15,211 nt of DNA from Candidatus Kerfeldbacteria bacterium (GTDB lineage Bacteria > Patescibacteriota > Patescibacteriia > SBBC01 > CAIJZX01). Below are positions 6,601-13,930 of the stretch, one piece after another; positions within the stretch are counted from its first letter, which is position 1; every line of letters begins with the position of its first letter. Made by a program: the position numbers and the translations under genes. The stretch lies in the NCBI GenBank assembly GCA_016194465.1, contig JACQBO010000017.1, forward strand, positions 1 to 15,211, in the 5' to 3' direction. The notes under the pieces were generated by a model. It was not told the DNA's origin and did no database searches. It saw only the letters and a list, made by a program, of their open reading frames with translations.

Positions 6601-9590
6601 TGTACGAACGAAACTTCACTGCCTCGGTCCGCGCCAAGGCGACTGGCAGTTGCACGGCCAAACTGTTGCTGCAATACGACGCCGGCACTGTCAGCACCGA
6701 TATTGCCCCCACGGCCGATTGGCAAACCTTTAGCATCAGCGTAGCCGTGCCGGTTGCCGGGACCGTCAACTCGACGAGCAACTTCCTCGACGTTCAGGTG
6801 CAGGTTGGCTCGTGTGGTGGCGCCGGCTTTGAAATCGACAGCGCCCAACTTGAAGAAAGTGCCGGGCCGACCGCGTACAAAGACTACGGCTTGATCAACA
6901 ACCTCTATCTGAACGGGACGCGCCAGCTGTGCTCGGCCGATGACGTCGGTTGCAACGCCTACACGCCCGCGGCTGGCGGGCCGGTGGTTGACGGCATTGT
7001 CCTGCCGAGCAACCTCTGTAGTCAGGATAAAGTTGGGTGTGCCCGATACCACCTCGAGCCGATTGACCACGTGCCATATCGCGACACACCGAGCGGCCTG
7101 GATACGAACATCGTGGCGCCAAAAGGTCAAATCTGTAGCGCGGCTGAAGTTGGCTGCGAAGAATATACGAACCTCGACGAAGTGGCTAAAGGCGGCGAGG
7201 GTAAGGAGTATTATAAGTCCGTCAAACAGTGTGTCAAACCAACCAATACGCAAGTAACTCCGGAGACGTATTACAGCTGGATCGGCGATCCGAACAAAGG
7301 CTTTATTCTTCAGGCCTACGATTTGGTCAAGTCGAATCTTGATGGGGCGCCCTGCACCAACCTCAGCATCGGCACGACGACGGCTGATCCGATATGTAAT
7401 GACACGACCACGAGCGTAGCCGCCGCCCAGGTCAATTGTATTTCGGCCAGCGATCTCGCCAAGAATCCAGCGTGTGGCGAGTACTATGACTCCGCCTTCA
7501 ACGTGTACTATCGCGAACGGCAACGGACCGTGTCCATCACCGATGACTGTCACCCATACCGGAACACCATCGACCAAACCGACCCCCAGTACAACAAGAA
7601 CAACATTTACTATCTCTCGACCCAAGAAAACCTGAGCTGTTCGGCGGCCGCGGCCGGCTGTCGGGCCTACACCGGTAACGCCGCCAATGCCAGCCACCTG
7701 ATCTTTAGTGACGACTTTGAAACGGCCACGACGGCCAACTGGTATAGCACCACGAACGCCAGTATCTCCACTGCGTCGACCAGCCTCGGGGGACACTCGA
7801 TGATGATGAAAGGAGCCGGCCTGGCAACTTACACCAATCCTACTGTGCTCAGCACCAAAGTGACGGCTGGAAAGTCATACATTCTTAGTTTCTACGCCGC
7901 CGCGGCTCAATCGACCTCGCCAACCATTGAGGCCTCGTTCGGTGATGGCACCGGTGGCAGCTTCGTAAAAATCAACTCAGGGGATTTTGGATCGACCACC
8001 GCCAAGTGGAACACCAAGACCAACCCGCCGGGGCCAGAATGGCATAATTATACCTTAGGGCCCGTCAAGTTACTGAGCGATCCGCAATCAACCTTCGCCC
8101 TCGGTTTCATCGTCAATAACGGCGATGTCTATATTGATAACATCGTGCTGACCGAGATTACCGATAGCCAATACTTAATCAAAGATTCGGTCCCGGCCTG
8201 CAGTCAAAGTGAAGTTGGCTGTGCGGCCTACACCGATAAGTCGGGACAAAGTGTATACGCTTCCTCTTTCTCCCGCCTCTGCTCCGAACAAGTTGTCGGT
8301 TGCGAAGCGCTGATCGATACCCGTAATAGCACCAATCCCTTTAGCCAGACTGTCCCGGCCAATGGAATCTGTGTGGGCAAAATTTGTCAGGGCGGGACGC
8401 ATCATGGATTACAATGTCAAACGAACCTTGATTGCCAAGGGATCACGACTCCGGCCGACCAAGTGGTGACGCTGGTGAATAACCCAGCCGTGGCCTGTTC
8501 GGCCCAAGCCAAAGGTTGCAGCGCCCTGGGCAAACCCGTGTATAATTCCGGTGGGACCTTGACCGGGTTTACCACGACATATCTCAAGAACGACCCGGAC
8601 CGCTACGCCACCGACCTCTGCCTCGATCAGGGACTAATGTGTCAGGCCTACACGAAATCCGATGGCAGCGCCGCCTTCTTCAAGGATCCCGGACAGCAAA
8701 CATGTGAGTTCCGATCTGACGGCTCGATCGCCGGCGGCCAATGGTATGTCGTCGGCACGAACTACCGCTGTCCGCCGGTCACGCCGCCGCTGGCCGGACA
8801 TCCGGTTGGTGCTTCCTGCAGCCCGACCTGCAGCGGCGGGGCCCGCAACGGGAAGGCATGTCTAGGCGATAGTGACTGCCCGACGGACATCGGGTCGTGC
8901 GACACCAAGGCCGGTGTCTGTACCAGCGGCAGTAATGCCGGCGGCTCATGTTCCTCCAACGCCAATTGTCCGTCGTCGCCAGGGAGCTGTACTGGCACGG
9001 CTAGCCAAGCTGGACAAATCCAGGATTCCGCGAGTACCATCAGCTATGGACAGTGTTCGACGGACCTCGACTGCGTCATCAATAGTGGCAACCGCTGTGT
9101 GTACGAGGCAGGCCTGTGCCCCGACGGCGAAAATAGTTGTACCGAATATCTCGATCCGACTGATCCGGCCGGCTGCCGCGCCACCTGTCCGCTGACTTTC
9201 CAGGGAGGAAGTCCTATTCTAGTTGACCCAACATGTACGGTGACCAAGTGCGATGCAAACTCTGGTTTGAGTATTGGAAAAAACTGTGCTTTCAGTTCAG
9301 ACTGCAACACCGGCGGAAAATGCGTCAATAGAGTTTGTGACAAAAACTCCGGCATACGGGCGGGAATTGGTTGCGACGGCACCGACGCCTACTGCCAAGT
9401 CGGTGGACAGTGCGTGGGGATCGACAACAAAACTTCGGTCCAGGGTCAGCCTGGCTGCCGCGCCTACTATTACTTGAGCCAAAGCCTCTCCGACCAGGCC
9501 GCCAACTGCAACGGCCAGATCAACACGGCCACCGGCTGCCGGGCCTTCAACGATACGTCAAAAGGCGTGCTCAATTTCCGGGGACAATAA
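3696..9590 (+). CDS. Giant secreted Cys-rich modular protein (1964 aa) with C-x6-C ladder and carbohydrate-binding-like domains
   Basis: The ATG at 3696 lies one base after the preceding stop (TAGTATG) and starts a classic Sec signal peptide: basic SPRRHFSR, hydrophobic TILFLALAIVAVNLM, cleavage after ARPANA (residue 32). The mature N-terminal region to about 530 is mostly helical and Cys-poor, opening LFGVGDFTTVIGDIPRI and including GAGQKPLFLTN. From about 620 the protein becomes disulfide-rich, with about 90 cysteines in total by hand count. It carries eleven C-x6-C elements (residues 779 to 1649), modules of the type CQGGPRNGFACSQDYDC (residues 849, 1564, 1712, 1742, 1852, 1881), and two jelly-roll-like domains (about 896-1065 and 1334-1490). 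No catalytic motif, LPXTG sorting signal or C-terminal membrane helix is visible, so it is probably released or held by partners. The helical N-terminus faintly recalls proteins encoded near VirB4/VirB6-like genes in Patescibacteria, an unverified impression. Role most likely adhesive or structural. Confidence 0.85.
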   Translation: MSSPRRHFSRTILFLALAIVAVNLMTARPANALFGVGDFTTVIGDIPRIIADNATKIFNAVKTKLIAASDLAFKNGLHDLANRISVDIATQLAAAGAGQKPLFLTNPRTFLQNESAAAASDFIDNFTRGVTSERDANGNLIPGTGTTGPGGALSDARKRFLISQFLQTAVNAPLSSCQAQCHKQFSVTTVATFAKPDALHSSTDVKNEFQGQFNDHENKVDLVTSWIQNAGGTQELASLVPPPQTHCRAVIHPAGPPLPGQSLPWLIDYENRDLGVIPADQCLSIQQQAINNERAAAQSETEQCLSDCGNTATGIATAAVNQATNTPQDLGSLTPAQAAAALAVKLSQDQSDIGGVLTTYAKLVDEQQKKKEGAQTEVTGSGVLPATSKVSGEVKAPKELTTASLTAPTYAVTGASGETIYTQTPLANILAGVRAFLTNSAVRFIRQALSSKCGLNPDLCKGPSNALSALGQLLFGSGGPTGVNGAAIQFATLQQADIITGNPGTNPIEISTQLSSAGLIDNQFVSAIDSTLTVKEAIDQHVLDAKKAFGFDKDGNQVKNGYSYRALQYLRKYRVTPVGWELAALYNQQFDHKDYGLGDMIAAFNICGQDAQHSTDPNVIHCSLSNQVCSTDGGVTKTACSAIPGDTCNSYTPSPYCGLVDPNWVLKAPQTYCRRQGAGEEIVTKEFVCDQNNVDRTDGHLLLTTGDQSSDKNDPGAPDCVQNKDTNQFPDIGHWVIDRNPDTCADEQSCIAENEDGTCAAFGYCVQERQTFKFDGTQCSPQNATCATYTSALGVTKSYISKTLDFRGCSADNPGCQWYCNSFDSAKNIWTCRDPQLAATVGACINKACQGGPRNGFACSQDYDCIGTINFDAKAQTCSAADAGCNQFIQTTNGTNLLGNSNFELFAGAAINSGAGAIFDGWTASGTLVVKPVSADDPTITGNNQAAILMSGGAAADALSQSVDSGHSLYERNFTASVRAKATGSCTAKLLLQYDAGTVSTDIAPTADWQTFSISVAVPVAGTVNSTSNFLDVQVQVGSCGGAGFEIDSAQLEESAGPTAYKDYGLINNLYLNGTRQLCSADDVGCNAYTPAAGGPVVDGIVLPSNLCSQDKVGCARYHLEPIDHVPYRDTPSGLDTNIVAPKGQICSAAEVGCEEYTNLDEVAKGGEGKEYYKSVKQCVKPTNTQVTPETYYSWIGDPNKGFILQAYDLVKSNLDGAPCTNLSIGTTTADPICNDTTTSVAAAQVNCISASDLAKNPACGEYYDSAFNVYYRERQRTVSITDDCHPYRNTIDQTDPQYNKNNIYYLSTQENLSCSAAAAGCRAYTGNAANASHLIFSDDFETATTANWYSTTNASISTASTSLGGHSMMMKGAGLATYTNPTVLSTKVTAGKSYILSFYAAAAQSTSPTIEASFGDGTGGSFVKINSGDFGSTTAKWNTKTNPPGPEWHNYTLGPVKLLSDPQSTFALGFIVNNGDVYIDNIVLTEITDSQYLIKDSVPACSQSEVGCAAYTDKSGQSVYASSFSRLCSEQVVGCEALIDTRNSTNPFSQTVPANGICVGKICQGGTHHGLQCQTNLDCQGITTPADQVVTLVNNPAVACSAQAKGCSALGKPVYNSGGTLTGFTTTYLKNDPDRYATDLCLDQGLMCQAYTKSDGSAAFFKDPGQQTCEFRSDGSIAGGQWYVVGTNYRCPPVTPPLAGHPVGASCSPTCSGGARNGKACLGDSDCPTDIGSCDTKAGVCTSGSNAGGSCSSNANCPSSPGSCTGTASQAGQIQDSASTISYGQCSTDLDCVINSGNRCVYEAGLCPDGENSCTEYLDPTDPAGCRATCPLTFQGGSPILVDPTCTVTKCDANSGLSIGKNCAFSSDCNTGGKCVNRVCDKNSGIRAGIGCDGTDAYCQVGGQCVGIDNKTSVQGQPGCRAYYYLSQSLSDQAANCNGQINTATGCRAFNDTSKGVLNFRGQ
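6381..6890 (+). other. Carbohydrate-binding-like jelly-roll domain 1 in the 1964-aa protein
   Basis: Residues about 896-1065. It opens LLGNSNFELF, followed by FDGWTASG, alternating beta strands, a central WQTFSISVAV strand and a closing FEIDSAQLEES. This order (NxxFE, then a W strand, then a final D-x-(A/V)-x-L strand) is the layout of CBM4/9-like carbohydrate-binding modules. Identified by pattern only; sugar-binding residues cannot be assigned. Confidence 0.55.
7695..8166 (+). other. Carbohydrate-binding-like jelly-roll domain 2 in the 1964-aa protein
   Basis: Residues about 1334-1490. It opens LIFSDDFETATTANWYS, contains GKSYILSFYAAA, PEWHNYTLGPV and FALGFIVNNGDVYIDNIVL. The DDFE start and the VYIDNIVL final strand are typical of CBM4/9-like or CBM6-like modules. 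It contains no cysteine at all, in contrast to the ladder elements flanking it directly (C1322 and C1502), so it reads as a domain inserted between two ladder units. Confidence 0.6.
8829..9413 (+). repeat. Cluster of short Cys modules near the C-terminus of the 1964-aa protein
   Basis: Successive modules start at 8829 (CSGGARNGKACLGDSDC), 8919 (CTSGSNAGGSCSSNANC), 9249 (CDANSGLSIGKNCAFSSDC) and 9336 (CDKNSGIRAGIGCDGTDAYC); isolated copies occur at 6240 and 8385. The shared scheme is C-x2-G-x4-G-x2-C-x5-C, often ending DSDC or similar. The last two are direct repeats offset by 87 bases, with CD-x-NSG conserved. A related module, QCSNDPIRFCNVDSDC, closes the window in the fourth gene of the operon. 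Confidence 0.7.
9580..9584 (+). promoter_or_regulatory. Weak Shine-Dalgarno-like GGGGA before the 1444-aa gene
   Basis: GGGGA ends seven bases before the ATG at 9592 and lies inside the last codons of the preceding gene. It is one of only two SD-like sequences in the window (the other is AAGG at 804-807). It supports the ATG at 9592, which also directly starts a signal peptide. Confidence 0.35.
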
Positions 9591-9591
9591 T

Positions 9592-12500
9592 ATGAAATAT
9601 CTGCTCCGCGTTAGTCTCATTTCCATCGCTTTGATCGCTTCCGTGTTCTTCTGGCCGGCCGAAAAATCGCGGGCCCAAGTTGGTTGTCCGGGAAGCCCCG
9701 GCTGTGCATGTACCAACAGCTTTGATTGTCTTTTTGGTAATATTTGCAGCTATTTAAACCATACCTGTAGTGCTTTTAGCATGTACGTTCCACCCTCGAC
9801 CACCTCGGTCGGGCCAGACACGTATTCGCAAGGATTGGCCTCTAATTCTACCGACGGTCCGGTTGACCTCTATTCCTGCCTGGGGAAAACAGCCAGTTGT
9901 AACGCCTTTGCTCATTCTGATGCCACACAATGGCAGCACCAATCGGGACAGGATAATTATAACTACAGTTTTTCCAACCTGAGAAATAGCCGAGGGTATA
10001 ACGCGACCCTCTACGCCGAAGATAATTTTAACGGACCAGGACCAATTTGGAAGGGCAGTTCGAGTTGGACGACCCTACCTGACTACGAGCCTGGCTTTAG
10101 CGCGCAGCCAGGCGCCGGACCGTTTACGGCTAGTGGTGCAACCTTTAATGCACCAGTCGGCTGGACGACGAACTACACAGGCAGTTCAAGTGTGCTGTAC
10201 AGCCCGAACCCGCCAACCTGGGCGCTTGAACCGCAAGCCATCGCTAGCTCCATTGCGTTAGCTGATGTTTCGGCTGTTAACGACGGAACGGCTTTTGCCA
10301 TCGGTAGTCTTGGTAAAATAATGCGCCGTCCGTCCACCGGGGCACTGCCACGAGATTGGACGGACGTGCCCTCCGGAGTCGGCAGCGGGCTTGAGGCGGT
10401 TGATACGTTCGACAAGGATCATGCCTGGGTAGTCGGGCTCAACGGGACGTTCCTCATCATTTATAAGAATGCAATTTCAAGTACGTTGAGCGCACCGAAA
10501 AATCTCTGGGCCGTCTATAGCGCAAAAGTGGCTACGGCTTGGGCGGTGGGCGACGCCAACACCGTCGTGTATTTCAATGGCACAAGCCTGGTCTCCAAGA
10601 ACGCCACCACCCCCTCCGTTAATCTTTTTGATGTGACGAGTGTCGACGACAAAGAAGTCTGGGCGGTGGGCCAAAACGGAACCATAACCCACAGCACGAA
10701 TGCCGGTGGTAGCTGGTCATTACCAACGACACCCTTGGTATTTAATAGCACGCAATGCCCGAATATAAACTGTCCCAACCTTTTCTCTATTTCGACGCTT
10801 GATGGGGTCAACCTCTGGGCTAGTGGGGACAACGCCCTGTTTCATTCGACGAATAGCGGGGCCAGCTGGACCCAGGTCACGATCGGCGTGACCGGCCGGT
10901 TGTATGATATCAGCCAGGTCAATCCAAATGAGCTGTGGTTGAACGGCGGAGGAGTCGAAGCGGTCAAGCTCATCGGTACAAATAGTATAAGTCTCTATCC
11001 GCAAGCGGCCACGGTGGTGGGCGGGTCATTTAATGGGTTAAGCGTCACCACAGGGGGCGAAGTAATTGTGGTCGGCAGTAACTTGAGCCGCGCGAGTTAC
11101 AGTCTCCTCAACGCCGGCGCCGCCGCGCAAACTGGCGCCGATGCGAACTTCGTCGGACCAAATAACCACACGGTGACCTTGACGAGCCTCGTCCAGAACA
11201 CAAAGTATTACTATCAAACCTACACCTGTAATCCTCAGCCGGGGTGTACCGGCTCTCCGAATACGACCGTGTCGATCGCCAGTGCCGCCAGCGGTACCTT
11301 TACTACCCCTGTTCTCGACTCGCTAGCGCCAACCATTAGCATCACTGCCCCGACTCCCCAAGCCTTCACGAACCAATCGACAATCACGATCTCCGGTATG
11401 GCCGCCGACGAAACAAACCTCAAGTCGGTCACGGTGGTTAGCACGACGGCGGTGCCGACGACCGAAACCATCCCCGCCACGCTGTCGCCGGCCGCCGGCC
11501 CCGGGAACCACACGTGGACGGCCAACCTGCCGCTCCACAATGGATCCCTGACGCGGGGGATCAACAACGTGACGGTCACGGCCGATGATGGGGTGCACCA
11601 AGTCAATGCCACGATCCAGATCATCTACGATAACCAGCTACCACAAGTTAACTTCACGCAGCCGAATCCCTGGGTGGTGGGGAGCGGATCGATCTCTGGC
11701 ATCCAGGGTCACGCCGGGGACAACAACCCTTGGCAGTACCAATGGAACCTGGCTTCCATCGAGTACGCCGTCGACGGCGGATCGCGCCAAGCCGTCAAGC
11801 CCTTCATCGCCGGCAGCGAAGTGAATTTCGATACGGGACCGTTCACGATTACGACCGGTACCCACACCGTCACCGTCTACGCCACGGATCAAGCCGGCAA
11901 CGTCGGAGTCGGCACGCTGCAAATCCAGTACATCGTGCCGGATTTTAGCTTCACGACGAATTCCCCGCCGCAACCAAACGGCCAAACGAACTTTGCCGGT
12001 TCAACGTTCAATTACTCCTTCCACCTGGCGACCATCAGCACCTATAGCGGGCAGATATCCTTTGCCCTGACTGGTCAGCCGTCTGGCAGTACGGTCACGT
12101 TTTCCCAAAACCCCGTCAATCTCGACTCCGGCAGCAATCCGAAGACCGATATTACTCTGGCCATCGCCACGCCAGCCGGGGCAAGTCCCGGGCTCTATCC
12201 GATGACCGTGACCGCGGCCGGCGGACCGAGCCATAGCGTCAGCATTGACTTGACATTAACCCAGCCGCCGGACTTTACTCTTTCTGTTTCACCACCCTCG
12301 CAGACGGTGGTCGCCGGTCAAAAGGCGGTGTACACCGTCTCGGCCACCGGCAACAGCGTCTATCCGGCAAACACGCAGGTCAACTTCAGTATTAGCGGAT
12401 TCCCGACCAACACCTCGGCCGCGTATGCCGCCGGGTTCGTGGTGATAGGCCCGAACACAACCAAGTCTGATACCGTCACGATTACCACGACGACCACTGC

Positions 12501-13926
12501 CAACCCGGGGACCTACACTCTGGTTATTGGCGGCGGCGACGGGTCGATCCAAAAGTCCTTCAATGCCACCCTGATTATTAACCCGCCACCAGACTTTTCA
12601 CTGACCGTGGTGCCAGACCCACTGACCATCACCGCCGGGGGTATAGCCGGGACATATAATGGCAACCTGACCGCCCTCAATAACTTCGCGGACACGATGC
12701 AAATTACGGCCACCACCACGAATGCGGGGATCACCTTTGCCATCGCCCCGAATCAATTTCCGGCCGCCCCTGCCCCCGGGACCAACTTCGTGATAAACGT
12801 CACGGCGGCCAGTGCCGTACCGGGCGGCGACTATGTGGTCACCGTCACGGGAAGTTCCAGCGCCCTGACCAAAAGCGTCCAAGTCACCCTGCATGTCAAA
12901 CCGGACAACCAGCAGCCGATCATTACCAATGTCAAAGCGGTGGCGGGGTACAATACCGTCACGATCAGCTGGGATACGAACGAACCGGCCGATTCACTGA
13001 TCGGCATTTTCACGGACTCAAGCTTTAGTATCCTCAGCATTGTCGGTACGACCGCCGACAGTAGTTTCTGTACCACGCCGAGTCCGCCGTGTCACCAATT
13101 AATCTATACGCCACTGAACCCGCTGACGACGTACTACTTCCTGATTAACTCCGTGGATCCGGCCGGGAACACCGGCATCCGGAAGTTCGAAGACGATGGG
13201 GTGACGCCGCAACATTTCACCACGCTCGATGCGCCCGATACGATTCCGCCGACCGTGGTTATTACCCAGCCACAACCAAATGACCAATTGACCGGGACGG
13301 CCATCATTACTGGTTCAGCTACCGACGACAAATTTGTGGCCCAGATACAGTTGAGGATCAAAAACAGCGGTGGCCAGACGGTCAACAGTCAGGTGCCGAC
13401 CTGCACGGGCACGCCGACCGCGTGTACCTTCCAATATTCCTGGAACACTTTGGACAAAGTTGGCAATTCCTATACCTATCCGAATGGCACTTACACGATC
13501 ACGGCCATCGCCTATGATAAAGCGCCAAATCCGTCGGCGCCCTTTTCCGTTACCGTCACCGTCGATAACGATACCGTAGCGCCGAGTATCACAGACGGAC
13601 CGCATGCCTTCCCGATTCCCACCAATGGCGACCAAACCTGTGGTCCGAGTGGGACCGACCAATGCTGGGAGGCAGCGATCACCTGGACGACTAATAAAGC
13701 TTCGACCAGCGCGGTCGATTATGGCCTGGTCGTCTCGAGCTGCAATCCCCAGGATGGCTGTACGTACGTTGGCGGTTTAAAGGTGCAGTATGACGACAAT
13801 GATACGGCGCAAAGTGGTCAACCGCAATGGATTCAGCACAAGGTGACTGTGAAAAAACTACTGCCGGACAAACTCTATCATTATCGAATTACCAGTTGTA
13901 ATATATCGAATATCTGTACACACTAA
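9592..13926 (+). CDS. Secreted modular protein (1444 aa): beta-propeller, Ig-like, FN3 and tandem beta-sandwich repeats
   Basis: The ATG lies one base after the previous stop (TAATATG). The signal peptide MKYLLRVSLISIALIASVFF is cleaved probably after SRA (residue 28), followed at once by a Cys-rich segment CPGSPGCACTNSFDC. Residues about 211-507 hold seven copies of a W-A-V-G like strand and match YCF48/BNR-type beta-propellers. Then come an FN3-like strand set (517-575), two Ig-like domains (578-681, 682-783), three tandem sandwich repeats (784-893, 894-1000, 1001-1108), an FN3 domain (1110-1213, NTVTISWDTNEPADS), another Ig-like domain (1217-1327, PPTVVITQPQPND) and a final FN3 (1328-1444). 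The final FN3 stops right after HYRITSCNISNICTH, apparently short of its last strand. No enzymatic motif, anchor or sorting signal is visible. Likely an extended adhesin or structural stalk working with its operon neighbours (inference). Confidence 0.85.
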   Translation: MKYLLRVSLISIALIASVFFWPAEKSRAQVGCPGSPGCACTNSFDCLFGNICSYLNHTCSAFSMYVPPSTTSVGPDTYSQGLASNSTDGPVDLYSCLGKTASCNAFAHSDATQWQHQSGQDNYNYSFSNLRNSRGYNATLYAEDNFNGPGPIWKGSSSWTTLPDYEPGFSAQPGAGPFTASGATFNAPVGWTTNYTGSSSVLYSPNPPTWALEPQAIASSIALADVSAVNDGTAFAIGSLGKIMRRPSTGALPRDWTDVPSGVGSGLEAVDTFDKDHAWVVGLNGTFLIIYKNAISSTLSAPKNLWAVYSAKVATAWAVGDANTVVYFNGTSLVSKNATTPSVNLFDVTSVDDKEVWAVGQNGTITHSTNAGGSWSLPTTPLVFNSTQCPNINCPNLFSISTLDGVNLWASGDNALFHSTNSGASWTQVTIGVTGRLYDISQVNPNELWLNGGGVEAVKLIGTNSISLYPQAATVVGGSFNGLSVTTGGEVIVVGSNLSRASYSLLNAGAAAQTGADANFVGPNNHTVTLTSLVQNTKYYYQTYTCNPQPGCTGSPNTTVSIASAASGTFTTPVLDSLAPTISITAPTPQAFTNQSTITISGMAADETNLKSVTVVSTTAVPTTETIPATLSPAAGPGNHTWTANLPLHNGSLTRGINNVTVTADDGVHQVNATIQIIYDNQLPQVNFTQPNPWVVGSGSISGIQGHAGDNNPWQYQWNLASIEYAVDGGSRQAVKPFIAGSEVNFDTGPFTITTGTHTVTVYATDQAGNVGVGTLQIQYIVPDFSFTTNSPPQPNGQTNFAGSTFNYSFHLATISTYSGQISFALTGQPSGSTVTFSQNPVNLDSGSNPKTDITLAIATPAGASPGLYPMTVTAAGGPSHSVSIDLTLTQPPDFTLSVSPPSQTVVAGQKAVYTVSATGNSVYPANTQVNFSISGFPTNTSAAYAAGFVVIGPNTTKSDTVTITTTTTANPGTYTLVIGGGDGSIQKSFNATLIINPPPDFSLTVVPDPLTITAGGIAGTYNGNLTALNNFADTMQITATTTNAGITFAIAPNQFPAAPAPGTNFVINVTAASAVPGGDYVVTVTGSSSALTKSVQVTLHVKPDNQQPIITNVKAVAGYNTVTISWDTNEPADSLIGIFTDSSFSILSIVGTTADSSFCTTPSPPCHQLIYTPLNPLTTYYFLINSVDPAGNTGIRKFEDDGVTPQHFTTLDAPDTIPPTVVITQPQPNDQLTGTAIITGSATDDKFVAQIQLRIKNSGGQTVNSQVPTCTGTPTACTFQYSWNTLDKVGNSYTYPNGTYTITAIAYDKAPNPSAPFSVTVTVDNDTVAPSITDGPHAFPIPTNGDQTCGPSGTDQCWEAAITWTTNKASTSAVDYGLVVSSCNPQDGCTYVGGLKVQYDDNDTAQSGQPQWIQHKVTVKKLLPDKLYHYRITSCNISNICTH
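10222..11110 (+). other. Predicted seven-bladed YCF48/BNR-like beta-propeller in the 1444-aa protein
   Basis: Seven repeats of a small-aromatic-A-V-G strand appear: FAIGSLG (codons from about 10294), AWVVGLNG (10423), AWAVGDAN (10537), VWAVGQNG (10657), LWASGDNA (10813), LWLNGGGV (10933) and VIVVGSNL (11062). Spacing is about 40-50 residues, as expected for propeller blades. Two blades also carry the HSTN-GG-SW element (HSTNAGGSW, HSTNSGASW) typical of BNR/YCF48 repeats. The count of seven and regular spacing support a closed propeller. Confidence 0.7.
11941..12915 (+). repeat. Three tandem beta-sandwich repeats of about 108 residues
   Basis: Units start DFSFTTNSPPQ (codon 11941), DFTLSVSPPSQTVVAG (12271) and DFSLTVVPDPLTITAG (12592), each preceded by a Pro-rich joint and each ending in a G-x-Y-x-(M/L/V)-x-V strand followed by a LTL/LII/LHV strand. 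They resemble NEW3-type or other Ig-like stalk domains. DNA identity between units is low, so they are not a recent duplication. Confidence 0.7.
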
Positions 13927-13930
13927 CGAC

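Larger units (their letters stand above)
6030..8642 (+). repeat. Eleven-copy C-x6-C ladder, consensus CS-x4-GC-x2-Y
   Basis: Protein-level repeat in the 1964-aa product. First cysteine codons are at 6030, 6120, 6327, 6930, 7017, 7134, 7638, 8199, 8280, 8496 and 8619. Examples: CSADDVGCNAYT, CSQDKVGCARYH, CSAAEVGCEEYT, CSAAAAGCRAYT, CSQSEVGCAAYT, CSEQVVGCEALI. The two cysteines are always seven positions apart; nine of the eleven have Gly before the second Cys and most have an aromatic residue three after it. The DNA copies are diverged, so this is an old, selected repeat. Spacing between copies varies because other domains are inserted between them. Confidence 0.85.

Noticed and set aside
6597..7796. 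399-residue open frame on the minus strand
   Set aside because: It lies wholly inside the 1964-aa gene, is rich in V, G and R as expected from reading GC-rich Cys/Thr/Ala codons backwards, has no family motif and no promoter or ribosome site.
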